Below are positions 26,142-34,113 of a stretch of DNA of 64,000 nucleotides, one piece after another. Every line of letters starts with the position of its first letter. Positions within the stretch are counted from its first letter, which is position 1. The position numbers and the translations under genes are program-made. This DNA comes from Hufsiella arboris. Its GTDB lineage: Bacteria > Bacteroidota > Bacteroidia > Sphingobacteriales > Sphingobacteriaceae. Below the pieces are notes generated by a model. The model did not search any database and was not told where the DNA came from. It was given only the letters and a program-made list of their open reading frames with translations. The stretch is from positions 62,001-126,000 of the forward strand of contig NZ_WVHT01000004.1 of the NCBI RefSeq assembly GCF_009834875.1, given 5' to 3'.

Positions 26142-27011
26142 CTACCTGTTGAGCCCGTCAACCTTCTTGTAGTATTCATCCTGGATTTCCAAAGTTTTTG
26201 TATCCGCTTTGATAGCCTTTAATGCTTTTGAAAAGGATTCTACTTCATGATCGACGATCAGCTGGCCTAATTCTTTAGTCGCTTTAGCACCTTCGCCGGC
26301 ATAATGATTGGGATAGCCCGAATACCACCATATGGGCGTATAAACATCAGGCGGCAAGGTAGCGCGTTTTTGATTTTCCCCAGATTCGGAGGCTGCGCGA
26401 TCCATTTTCATCAATTCCGGGTGAAGATATAAAAGCACAGAAGTTTCGGTTTCCCCTGCATGAAGATCGCCCTGGGCAGCAGATTTTCTCATGGAAGCCA
26501 ATTTCTCACCAAAAGCCGGATCTCCCTGCGGAGTGTAGAAGAACACTGCATAGCTTTTCCGTTTGTATAGCTGCGATTGCATAAAGAACCGCATGAATTC
26601 GGGGTTTCCGCCGTGTCCGTTAAGTATAACAATTTTGGTAAAGCCATTTCTCGCTATCTCATCACAGGTAGCCTCAATGAGTTTTAAAATCAAATCACTT
26701 GGTAAGGCAAAAGTTCCCGGCTGCTGCCTGGCTTCATTAATCTGGCCGTAAAAATAATCAGGAAAGGTGACGGCGTATTCATTTTTTACGACGCGGGCCG
26801 CAATATCTCTTACGTGAATAAGATCGGTTCCCAGCGGTGAATGAGGGCCGTGCTTTTCCAAAATCCCGATAGGCAGTATACAGGTTTTGGAAGATTTATC
26901 GAGGGCGGCCTTCCAGTCTGTGGTGGTTAATTCATCCCAACGACTTGGAAGTTGCTGTGACATAGCTGCCGAAGTTAACAGTAAGAAAATGCAAAGAAAT
27001 TTGGTTTTCAT
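26142..27011 (-). CDS. Creatininase-family amidohydrolase, exported
   Basis: 289 residues. Signal peptide MKTKFLCIFLLLTSAAMSQ, cleaved before QLPS. Creatininase metal-site motifs are present: ILEKHGPHSPLGTD (Glu, His and Asp ligands), ILNGHGGNPEF and the C-terminal GDLHAGETETS (His and Glu). Family members hydrolyse cyclic amides or formamides (creatinine, FAPy). The signal peptide places this one in the periplasm, which is common for Bacteroidota homologues of unknown substrate. Confidence 0.85.
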   Translation of the reverse strand: MKTKFLCIFLLLTSAAMSQQLPSRWDELTTTDWKAALDKSSKTCILPIGILEKHGPHSPLGTDLIHVRDIAARVVKNEYAVTFPDYFYGQINEARQQPGTFALPSDLILKLIEATCDEIARNGFTKIVILNGHGGNPEFMRFFMQSQLYKRKSYAVFFYTPQGDPAFGEKLASMRKSAAQGDLHAGETETSVLLYLHPELMKMDRAASESGENQKRATLPPDVYTPIWWYSGYPNHYAGEGAKATKELGQLIVDHEVESFSKALKAIKADTKTLEIQDEYYKKVDGLNR

Positions 27012-27090
27012 AATTGGTTATTGTTAATCCATTTCAAGATAGTGAATGATTTCAGAAACACATCGCCCCAAATAGACTTTCCTAAATAAT

Positions 27091-27128
27091 AACGCCTTTC
27101 CGCTTATTCGATGATGCAGAAAGGCGTT
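27091..27128 (-). terminator. Probable terminator after exbD
   Basis: Perfect 10-bp inverted repeat (27091-27100 with 27119-27128), 18-nt loop, followed on the minus strand by TTATTATTT. It lies 23 bp past the ExbD stop. The U tract is weak. Confidence 0.55.
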
Positions 27129-27151
27129 CAACAGCACGTTACGATTTGAAA

Positions 27152-27679
27152 TTAATTGACGTGAATTGCTTTCATCATCACCATGTCCTCCTTGGTAAGG
27201 TCAACGATGGCATAAGAGTCAACGCTCCCTATCTTCATTTCATCCAGAATATCAACCAAATTTTTATAGCTGGAATGATCGCTTGCCTTAATAAGCACAA
27301 TCAACTGTTTGTCTTTATATTGATTTTTTATAGCTGCGGATTGTTCTGTCAATGCTTTCCGGATACCACCTTTACTAAAGTTTGTCCTGAAGGGGCCAAG
27401 CAGTGGCTTTTTTGAAGTGCCTTTATACCACATCAACCTATCATTCGCTCCAAGACAAATAGTTATGCTCCGATCTTCGGAAACACCTGTTTGGTTAGTT
27501 TCTTTAACCGGCATAACGACGTCCATCGCTTTTAACTTTGCCAGCGTAGTCGTCAGCATAAAAAACGTAATTAACAAGAAGCATAAATCAACCATTGCTG
27601 TAAGATCTATGCGTGGCGCAATTCGCAAGCGTTTCACTCTCCCAGAGTTAGAACGTAAGGTTTGGGTTAATTCGGCCAT
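27152..27679 (-). CDS. exbD: ExbD/TolR-family biopolymer transport protein
   Basis: 175 residues. Basic cytoplasmic N-terminus, one TM segment (PRIDLTAMVDLCFLLITFFMLT) with the conserved Asp facing the proton channel (D in AMVDLCFLL), then a periplasmic domain. The pattern matches ExbD, which with ExbB and TonB energises outer-membrane receptors. No exbB or tonB lies nearby, so this is an orphan copy, as often seen in Bacteroidota genomes with several ExbD paralogues. Confidence 0.88.
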   Translation of the reverse strand: MAELTQTLRSNSGRVKRLRIAPRIDLTAMVDLCFLLITFFMLTTTLAKLKAMDVVMPVKETNQTGVSEDRSITICLGANDRLMWYKGTSKKPLLGPFRTNFSKGGIRKALTEQSAAIKNQYKDKQLIVLIKASDHSSYKNLVDILDEMKIGSVDSYAIVDLTKEDMVMMKAIHVN

Positions 27680-27790
27680 AATCGTTTTTTATTAAATGAT
27701 GAGCGGATAGATTAAATTCCATAATACGATCCACGAGTGTTGCACGTCAAAAAAAAAAAGCGCCTGGCTTTAGTTCAGCAACACCTCAAT

Positions 27791-27834
27791 CACCGGTAAA
27801 AATTTCGAATCCCTTTTCACCGGAAATTTTCCGG
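27791..27834 (+). promoter_or_regulatory. Candidate operator upstream of the small exported repeat protein gene
   Basis: Perfect palindrome CCGGAAATTTTCCGG (27820-27834, odd-length centre), overlapping the second of two direct CACCGG sites (27791-27796 and 27818-27823, 27 bp apart). It lies about 60 bp upstream of the -7 box at 27896. The regulator is unknown. Confidence 0.4.
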
Positions 27835-27895
27835 CATTTACCGAAAGTCTTTCCACTCTTGCCAGTTCTCTATTTACGACGGCCTGCTTTTGAGA

Positions 27896-27903
27896 TAATT
27901 TTG
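27896..27903 (+). promoter_or_regulatory. -7 box of the small exported repeat protein gene
   Basis: TAATTTTG is an exact TAnnTTTG match. A TTTA (27873-27876) stands in the -33 position with a 19-bp spacer. The leader to the ATG at 27941 would be about 30 nt and contains AAGGAAA. Confidence 0.65.
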
Positions 27904-27940
27904 AGTCAACAAACAAGGAAAAAAATTAAAAAAACGAATC

Positions 27941-28315
27941 ATGAAAACTTTAAAAAATATCGCAGCAGGTTTATTAATCATCGCATCAACCGGCGCTTTC
28001 GCTAACGAAAAGGCTCCTTCAAAAACTGTTGCTTCTTTAAAAAACGTTTCAGCAGCACCTTTTACATTAGGTAGCCCTGATGAATCTGCACCAGAGAACC
28101 TGAAGGCCATGACAGTTAAAGTTGCGCCAATGATTTACGGAAACCAGTCAGAAACTGTTCCTTCAGAATTGATTGATCTGAAACGTGTACCCGTTGCGCC
28201 AATGGTTTATGGATGTGCTGAAGAATCCGCTCCTGAAAACTTGAAAGCGATGACCGTGAAAGTTGCTCCAATGGTTTATGGCGATCCTTCAGCAGCTGCA
28301 CCTGTAATTGAGTAA
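27941..28315 (+). CDS. Small exported protein with APMVYG repeats
   Basis: 124 residues. Signal peptide MKTLKNIAAGLLIIASTGAFA (about 1-21). The mature part is four imperfect 23-25-residue units (about 25-49, 50-72, 73-96 and 97-119), each ending in A-P-[MF]-x-[YL]-G. Units two and four share APENLKAMTVKVAPM almost exactly. There is a single Cys at 92. I do not recognise the family. It has its own promoter with an upstream palindrome and its own terminator, so it is a monocistronic, probably regulated envelope protein. Confidence 0.75.
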   Translation: MKTLKNIAAGLLIIASTGAFANEKAPSKTVASLKNVSAAPFTLGSPDESAPENLKAMTVKVAPMIYGNQSETVPSELIDLKRVPVAPMVYGCAEESAPENLKAMTVKVAPMVYGDPSAAAPVIE

Positions 28316-28346
28316 TCCGGGGGATAACTAACTATCCGCCGGATTA
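28313..28346 (+). terminator. Probable terminator of the repeat protein gene
   Basis: TAATCCGG (28313-28320, starting with the stop codon) pairs with CCGGATTA (28339-28346), an 8-bp perfect stem with an 18-nt loop, followed by TTTAAG. The U tract is short. Confidence 0.5.
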
Positions 28347-28710
28347 TTTAAGCCGCCAACAGATTCGAAGTAATTTTAATCGACTTATACGATCATCTAC
28401 TATAACCCTACCTAATCAAATGCAACGTTTCAATCAAACCGGACAACGAATCCAAATCTTCATTTTCAACAAGTTATTGCATCGTATACCGTTCCTTTGT
28501 GTCCGGCTCGTACAATTATTTTGAGCCTCGTACAGTCTTAAAATAATTTAAGATTAGCGGAATTGATAGCCACTTAAAAATGATTCAACCATTCAACGAA
28601 AGCCACCCGCTTTCCGGGCATTCGAAAAGTTTTTTATATCCCCCAATTACCATTTCTATATTAAAACTTGCTTGAAGTACTTATAAACAATAAGTAACAT
28701 CATTACCAGT
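28347..28710. other. Non-coding stretch with direct and inverted repeats
   Basis: No credible gene. Two direct CTCGTACA repeats (28507-28514 and 28527-28534, 20 bp apart, one side of the helix) and an adjacent AT-rich palindrome TCTTAAA-N4-TTTAAGA (28536-28553) could be protein-binding sites, but there is no gene immediately downstream on the plus strand. Confidence 0.4.
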
Positions 28711-28742
28711 CAAAAAAACGGCATACCATCTCTGATATGCCG
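28711..28742 (-). terminator. Intrinsic terminator of the small leftward gene
   Basis: On the minus strand CGGCATA (28742-28736) pairs with TATGCCG (28725-28719) around a 10-nt loop, followed by seven T. It points leftward and lies 88 bp past the stop of the 68-codon frame at 28831, supporting that frame as a transcribed gene. Confidence 0.75.
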
Positions 28743-28830
28743 CAGCTATTGTGATAAGGATTATTAGCAATGACTAGTATAGCACTTCCGGTTGGCAAAT
28801 GCTTTAATAAGAAAATCTGGTAAAGTCAAT

Positions 28831-29037
28831 TCAATCCCAGGCAGATAACAACGTATCCTTCGCATGCATGTTCCTGGCGTGCTGAAAATGATTTTTCCTG
28901 TCAGACTGAAGTTTTGGTGTGATTGATTTTGCAGTACCGGGTTTTCTGACGGGCTTATCTAAATAGCCAAAGCTAAATAAAATGATACCGCAAACAACAA
29001 CCAGGCAAAGCCGCTTAATTCCGTAAATTTTACCCAT
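28831..29037 (-). CDS. Small membrane or exported protein
   Basis: 68 residues from the ATG at 29037 (MGKIYGIKRLCLVVVCGIIL); an ATG at 29064 would add nine residues. A basic start and one hydrophobic segment (about residues 8-23) suggest a membrane anchor or uncleaved signal; the rest is basic and hydrophilic. No known domain. The coding call is supported by the well-formed leftward terminator downstream. Confidence 0.5.
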   Translation of the reverse strand: MGKIYGIKRLCLVVVCGIILFSFGYLDKPVRKPGTAKSITPKLQSDRKNHFQHARNMHAKDTLLSAWD

Positions 29038-29308
29038 ACAATATCTTGGCCCAGAACTTCCCAAGAGGTATGTTTTTCATAGATAGATGTGGGTAACAGT
29101 TTTGTTTTTCAGATGTGCTGCAAATATGCTATCGCCGATTTAAAAACACACGATTCAAAACACCCTTTTTACCCCGGGTAAACCACCCTTTTTTATACAG
29201 GTGATTTTATACAGAATGTCAGACGTCCCACCGCAGCTGCAGCCTTTCTCTTTGCTTTCAACTGGTAGCATAATAATAACACGATTGAATCCGTCTGCTC
29301 TCCACAAC

Positions 29309-29344
29309 TGCCCGAAAGCAGGGCAACCTGTCCGAAATCGGACA
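29309..29344 (+). promoter_or_regulatory. Two NtrC-type upstream activator dyads
   Basis: Two similar dyads lie in tandem: TGCCCGAAAGCAGGGCA (29309-29325, arms TGCCC/GGGCA) and TGTCCGAAATCGGACA (29329-29344, perfect 7-bp arms TGTCCGA/TCGGACA). They share TG-Y-CCGAAA. Their distance of about 55-90 bp from the -24/-12 promoter is right for an enhancer of the operon-encoded NtrC-like regulator. Confidence 0.7.
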
Positions 29345-29394
29345 AATACAGACATCGGAAATAACATAAAACACTAACAACCAATAAATTAACA

Positions 29395-29412
29395 TTGGTA
29401 TATCACTTGCAA
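29395..29412 (+). promoter_or_regulatory. Sigma-54 (-24/-12) promoter of the ABC efflux operon
   Basis: TTGGTATATCACTTGCAA has the invariant GG (29397-29398) and GC (29409-29410) separated by exactly 10 bp, with the TTGC of the -12 element intact. The transcription start would be near 29422, about 13 nt before the adaptor ATG at 29435. No TAnnTTTG box competes here. Confidence 0.85.
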
Positions 29413-29434
29413 AGCAATTGACAAGAAATGATAT

Positions 29435-30685
29435 ATGGATACTGAAATACCAGCTCAATACCTGTTACAAAAACGAAGAAGAACTATACTGATCATTGTT
29501 TTAAGTATAGGCGTACTCATCGCTGCGGTCTGGGGACTGAGAGCATTCTTTAAACCAACCCTTAACCGCAGTGACATTACGCTGGCAAAGGTTGAAACGG
29601 GTAATGTTGAAAACACGCTGAATGCTACCGGTGAAGTATTGCCGGAGTTTGAAGAAGTGATCACCAGCCCTATTAACGCCTCTATCAAAAGCGCGCTGAT
29701 TGATGCTGGTACAACTGTTAAAGCCAATCAGCCTATTATTATTCTGGACAAATCATCCTCTGAAAACGAATTTACCAATCTGAAATTTCAGCTGGAATCA
29801 AAAAAAAGTGAGATTAAAAAGCTAAAGCTTGACCTGGATAAAAGCTTTTTTGATATACAATCCAATAACGCCATCAAACAGCTTCGCATTGAAAATCTGA
29901 AGGATGCCGTAGAAAATGCAACACGGCTATTCAAAGCCGGCGGCGGCACGCGGGAAGGTATTGAACAGGCGGAACTGAATCTGAAAGTTGCTCAATTGGA
30001 GAAAAAGCAACTGGAAAATGAGATCAGGAGCAAACAGCAAACGATGCGTGTGGAAGCTAGAGAAGCTGAAATTGCCGCGGCTATTCAACAAAACGATTTA
30101 AACGAACTGAGCCGCAAACTACAGCTTGCCAACGTAACCGCTTCACGTAAGGGCGTGATCACCTATGTTAACAAGAATATCGGAACAACGGTAAGAGAAG
30201 GTGACATCCTGGCCCGCATTGCCGACCTGAACAGTTTCAAAGTGGCCGGCAATATATCAGACACTTACCTCGACCAGCTGCGTAACAATATGCCCGTCAT
30301 CGTCCGCTTTAATGATACAGAGCTAAAGGGCCGGATCGTGAATCTGAATCCATCCGTGCAAAACAGCCTGGTAAGTTTTGAGGTACAGCTGGAAGAACGG
30401 AATAATAAACAGCTGCGCCCTAATATGAAAGTTGATGTGTTCCCGGTAACCGATGCCCACAGTCATGTGATGCGTATCGCAAACGGGCCGGCTTTTAAAG
30501 GTGTCGGCGCGCAGGATGTATTTGTTCTGAATGGTGATAAGGTTGAACGGCGTATAGTACATCTCGGCCTTAGCAATTTCGATTATGTAGAGATAAAGGA
30601 TGGATTGAAGCCCGGCGATATCGTTGTAAGCTCAGACATGAGTGAGTATAAAAATTCGAAGGTGCTAAGCATTAAAAATCAATAG
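29435..30685 (+). CDS. Periplasmic adaptor (HlyD/MacA-like) of an ABC efflux pump
   Basis: 416 residues. A single N-terminal TM anchor (about 16-37) rather than a lipobox. Then a biotinyl-lipoyl half (VENTLNATGEVLPEFEEVITSP), a long coiled-coil hairpin (about 105-220, rich in Glu, Lys and Leu heptads), the second lipoyl half (VTASRKGVITYVNKNIGTTVREGDILARIADL) and beta-barrel/membrane-proximal domains. It bridges the inner-membrane ABC permeases and the TolC-type channel encoded downstream. First gene of the sigma-54 operon. Confidence 0.9.
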   Translation: MDTEIPAQYLLQKRRRTILIIVLSIGVLIAAVWGLRAFFKPTLNRSDITLAKVETGNVENTLNATGEVLPEFEEVITSPINASIKSALIDAGTTVKANQPIIILDKSSSENEFTNLKFQLESKKSEIKKLKLDLDKSFFDIQSNNAIKQLRIENLKDAVENATRLFKAGGGTREGIEQAELNLKVAQLEKKQLENEIRSKQQTMRVEAREAEIAAAIQQNDLNELSRKLQLANVTASRKGVITYVNKNIGTTVREGDILARIADLNSFKVAGNISDTYLDQLRNNMPVIVRFNDTELKGRIVNLNPSVQNSLVSFEVQLEERNNKQLRPNMKVDVFPVTDAHSHVMRIANGPAFKGVGAQDVFVLNGDKVERRIVHLGLSNFDYVEIKDGLKPGDIVVSSDMSEYKNSKVLSIKNQ

Positions 30686-30691
30686 GAACAC

Positions 30692-32149
30692 ATGAAACAG
30701 CTGCTCATCCTTTTGTTTTTTATATCTGGCATACAGGCCTTTTGCATGGCGGCGCCACCCGATACGTTGCGATTAACGCTGACCGAGGTTGTTGACCTGG
30801 CCCGTAAAAATTCCATCGCGGCAAAACAGGCGATCGCCGTAAAGGAAAACAAGTACTGGCAATGGCGTACCTTTAAAAGCAACTATCAGCCACAGCTATC
30901 ATTAAGCGGAATGCTGCCTGGGTACAGCAAAACTTACCAGCAGGTTCTTCAGCCTAACGGAACCATTCTGTTTCAGCCGGTGCACAACGATAATTCCAGC
31001 TTGCAGCTGGATTTCAGCCAGACCATCACAGCCACCGGAGGAACGGTTTATGGCACAACAAACCTTCAGCGCTTTGATGATTTCGACCGTAATAACGTGC
31101 TCTACAACGGTGTTCCTTACGCCATCGGGATCAGCCAGCCACTATTCCAGTACAACAGTTTAAAGTGGGATAAGAAGATAGAGCCTTTGAAGTATGACGA
31201 AAGCAAACAAGCTTTTATAGAATCGCAGGAGCAGATTGCCGTTACTGTGGAGGGTTATTTTTTTGACCTGTTACTGGCGCAGGTTAACCTGCATGTAGCC
31301 GAGATCAACCTTAGAAATACACAGCAGATCATGAAGGTGGCCAATCTTAAATTCGAGCTGGGCAAAATTTCGAAAAATGAAATTCTGCAACTGCAGCTCG
31401 AGCTGTTAAATGCAAAAAAAGACGTCGGTACGGCTAGCCGTAATATTCAGATCGCTACACTGACGCTGCGCAGCTATATGGGTATCGACAGCGAGGCGGA
31501 GCTGGCGTTGGTGGTTCCGGAAGAGATCAGTCGGATGGAAGTAAGTGCCGACAGGGTGCTGACCGAAGCTTTCGAAAACCGGTCGGAAGCGATTGCATTT
31601 GTGCGGAGAGTTGCCGAGGCAAAAAGGGACGTCGCCCTGGCGAAAGGGCAAACCGGCTTAACGGCCAGTTTAACAGCGAACTTAGGATTTTCCAACAGCG
31701 CCGCTACGGTGCCGGGCGTATACCATAATCCACAGGATCAACAGTTGCTGCAATTACAGTTTTCCATACCTGTTCTCGATTGGGGACGAAGTAAATCCAA
31801 AATTAAAACGGCGCTGACCAATGAGCAATTTACAGCTTATGCAGTGGAACAGGATAAGCAAACTTTTCGCCAGCAAATCGTAACACAGGTTACCCTGTTT
31901 AACATGCTCAAGGAACAGATCGTTTCCAATGCCCAGGCCGACAGCATCGCTGGCGAGAAGTACAAGATAGCACGGGAACGATATGTGCTGGGCGATTTAA
32001 GCATCACTGATCTCGGGATAGCTTTCAGGGAAAACGACCAGGCTAAACGCGATTTTATTAACGCCTTGCGGGACTTTTGGGGAGCCTACTACCAGCTGCG
32101 TTATCTCTCGCTTTATGATTTTGAAAAGAAGCAAAAAATAACTTATTAA
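30692..32149 (+). CDS. TolC-family outer-membrane channel
   Basis: 485 residues. Signal peptide MKQLLILLFFISGIQAFCMA; no clear lipobox consensus. Two OEP repeats: LTLTEVVDLARKNS near 30-43 and a second half with the second coiled-coil pair (TEAFENRSEAIAFVRRVAEAKRDVALAKGQ). The strand FSIPVLDWGRSKSKIK is typical of the family. It forms the trimeric outer-membrane exit duct for the pump. It follows the adaptor gene by 6 bp. Confidence 0.92.
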   Translation: MKQLLILLFFISGIQAFCMAAPPDTLRLTLTEVVDLARKNSIAAKQAIAVKENKYWQWRTFKSNYQPQLSLSGMLPGYSKTYQQVLQPNGTILFQPVHNDNSSLQLDFSQTITATGGTVYGTTNLQRFDDFDRNNVLYNGVPYAIGISQPLFQYNSLKWDKKIEPLKYDESKQAFIESQEQIAVTVEGYFFDLLLAQVNLHVAEINLRNTQQIMKVANLKFELGKISKNEILQLQLELLNAKKDVGTASRNIQIATLTLRSYMGIDSEAELALVVPEEISRMEVSADRVLTEAFENRSEAIAFVRRVAEAKRDVALAKGQTGLTASLTANLGFSNSAATVPGVYHNPQDQQLLQLQFSIPVLDWGRSKSKIKTALTNEQFTAYAVEQDKQTFRQQIVTQVTLFNMLKEQIVSNAQADSIAGEKYKIARERYVLGDLSITDLGIAFRENDQAKRDFINALRDFWGAYYQLRYLSLYDFEKKQKITY

Positions 32150-32168
32150 AATAGTATAATCAACCATC

Positions 32169-32834
32169 ATGATCAGATTACAAAACATTGCAAAGGTTTA
32201 CCGCACCACGAACATCGAAACGCTGGCGCTCAACAACATCAGCATGGATATTGCCAAAGGCGAGTTCCTTTCAGTTATGGGTCCATCCGGTTGCGGAAAA
32301 AGTACGCTGCTGAATATTATGGGATTGCTCGATGACCCTTCTAAAGGCAGCATTCAAATAGCAAACCAGGAAACCGGCAGCCTGAACGACAAGCAGCTTG
32401 CAAAGTTCCGCAATCAAAAACTGGGCTTTATTTTTCAAAGCTATCATTTGATCAATGACCTGCAGGTGCTTGACAATGTCGAATTGCCTTTATTATACCG
32501 AGATACAACAGCCAGGGAAAGAAAAAAGCTCGCGTCCGAAGCATTGGAAAAAGTTGGGTTAAGCAACCGGATGAAGCACTTCCCTACCCAGCTATCCGGC
32601 GGGCAGCGGCAGCGGGTAGCTATCGCAAGAGCCATTGTAGGCCGGCCGGAAATTATACTGGCCGATGAGCCTACCGGTAACCTGGACAGCGCCATGGGAA
32701 ATGAGATTATGGATATCCTGATCAACTTAAATCAAAAAGAGGGAACCACCATTGTGATGGTTACCCACGACGAAAATATGGCCAGGAAAACACATCGGCT
32801 GGTGCGTTTATTTGATGGTTCGCAAGTATCATAA
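32169..32834 (+). CDS. ABC transporter ATPase, MacB/LolD type
   Basis: 221 residues. Walker [11 protein letters not shown]-loop FIFQSYHLI, signature [14 protein letters not shown], Walker [14 protein letters not shown] and switch His in VMVTHDEN. It powers the two FtsX-like permeases encoded directly downstream. The next gene starts 22 bp past the stop. Confidence 0.95.
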   Translation: MIRLQNIAKVYRTTNIETLALNNISMDIAKGEFLSVMGPSGCGKSTLLNIMGLLDDPSKGSIQIANQETGSLNDKQLAKFRNQKLGFIFQSYHLINDLQVLDNVELPLLYRDTTARERKKLASEALEKVGLSNRMKHFPTQLSGGQRQRVAIARAIVGRPEIILADEPTGNLDSAMGNEIMDILINLNQKEGTTIVMVTHDENMARKTHRLVRLFDGSQVS

Positions 32835-32856
32835 TCACCGCTCTAACATTAAAGCC

Positions 32857-34086
32857 ATGTTAAAAAACTACTTCAAAATTGCCATAGCGGTGTTAAAACG
32901 CCGTAAGTTTTTCACCTTTATCAGTTTGTTCGGTATCAGTTTTACACTGAGCATATTAATGGTAGCCACCGCGTTCATTGATAAAGTGGTTAACGACGAT
33001 TATCCGGACAAAAAGCGTGACCGCTCACTATATGTCGCTCATATCGAATTAAAAGGCAAAGAATCAATGAATGCTGCAGCCCCTTCATACTATTTCCTTC
33101 AGCATTATGTCGGAAGCCTTAAAACGCCTGTTAAATTCGCCATATCATCTAATTTCAACAGCACGAATACGTATGTAAATAACCGGAAGATCGTTATTAA
33201 TTATAAATATACCAACGCCGATTACTGGGACATACTGGAATATAAATTTTCGGAGGGCAAGGCGATCACTAAGCAGCAGATTGCTAATGCGGAGCGTGTT
33301 ACCGTCATTTCTGAAGATATGAAAAAGGAATACTTCGGCGATGATTCCGGTCCTGTTGTAGGTAAGTACCTGGAAGCCGACAACATTAAATACCGGATAT
33401 GTGGCGTAGTAAAAAATATACCCATTACAGCCTACTTGTTTTACGCTGATATATACCTGCCCTATACTGTATCTAAAATAGATTTCAAAAGCGACAAAGG
33501 TTATATGGGGGAATTCACTGGAATTTTGCTAGCAGCTGATAAAAGTGATGTTCCGAAAATGAAAAAAGAATTTGATTTAATGATACCCAAACTCCCAATT
33601 CCCGATAAGCAATTCGATAAAATATACAGTCATGCCGACCCTTACGTTGAGGGGTATGTTCGAACCGGCAATGAAACTAAATCAGGCATGCTGTATGCTA
33701 TAACAGCCCTGTCTGTATTTGCTTTGCTGGTCATGCTATTGCCTACATTAAACCTGGTTAATATCAACGTTACCCGGATTATGGAACGTTCTTCGGAAAT
33801 TGGAGTTCGCAAAGCATTTGGCGCTTCCTCGCAAACGTTGGTTTACCAGTTCATTGTAGAAAACCTGATTTTGACTTTCCTGGGTGGCTTAATAGGTATT
33901 GTGCTGTCTGTTGTAGCCCTGTATTTTATTAACAATGCGCGACTAATTGCCAACCTGGAATTGAGTTTAAACTTCACCGTTTTATTTTATGCACTGGGAA
34001 TATGTATTGTATTCGGGTTGCTTTCGGGCGTGTACCCGGCCTGGCGCATGTCCAAACTGAATGTGGTAACTGCCCTGAAAGCGTAA
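32857..34086 (+). CDS. MacB-like ABC permease, first subunit
   Basis: The ATG at 32857 (MLKNYFKIAIAVLKRRKFFT) gives 409 residues; an upstream in-frame ATG overlaps the ATPase gene. Topology is one N-terminal TM (about 19-41), a periplasmic MacB_PCD domain, then three TM in the FtsX domain (about 285-405) with the conserved ERSSEIGVRKAFGAS loop. It pairs with the second permease as a heterodimer (inference from the two adjacent, different permease genes with one ATPase). Confidence 0.88.
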   Translation: MLKNYFKIAIAVLKRRKFFTFISLFGISFTLSILMVATAFIDKVVNDDYPDKKRDRSLYVAHIELKGKESMNAAAPSYYFLQHYVGSLKTPVKFAISSNFNSTNTYVNNRKIVINYKYTNADYWDILEYKFSEGKAITKQQIANAERVTVISEDMKKEYFGDDSGPVVGKYLEADNIKYRICGVVKNIPITAYLFYADIYLPYTVSKIDFKSDKGYMGEFTGILLAADKSDVPKMKKEFDLMIPKLPIPDKQFDKIYSHADPYVEGYVRTGNETKSGMLYAITALSVFALLVMLLPTLNLVNINVTRIMERSSEIGVRKAFGASSQTLVYQFIVENLILTFLGGLIGIVLSVVALYFINNARLIANLELSLNFTVLFYALGICIVFGLLSGVYPAWRMSKLNVVTALKA

Positions 34087-34113
34087 AAAATAAATCCTTA
34101 AAATCACGATATT

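Noticed and set aside
29155-29458. Three overlapping minus-strand frames before the efflux operon
   Set aside because: They overlap each other and the sigma-54 promoter and dyads; cysteine-rich, irregular composition, no start signals.
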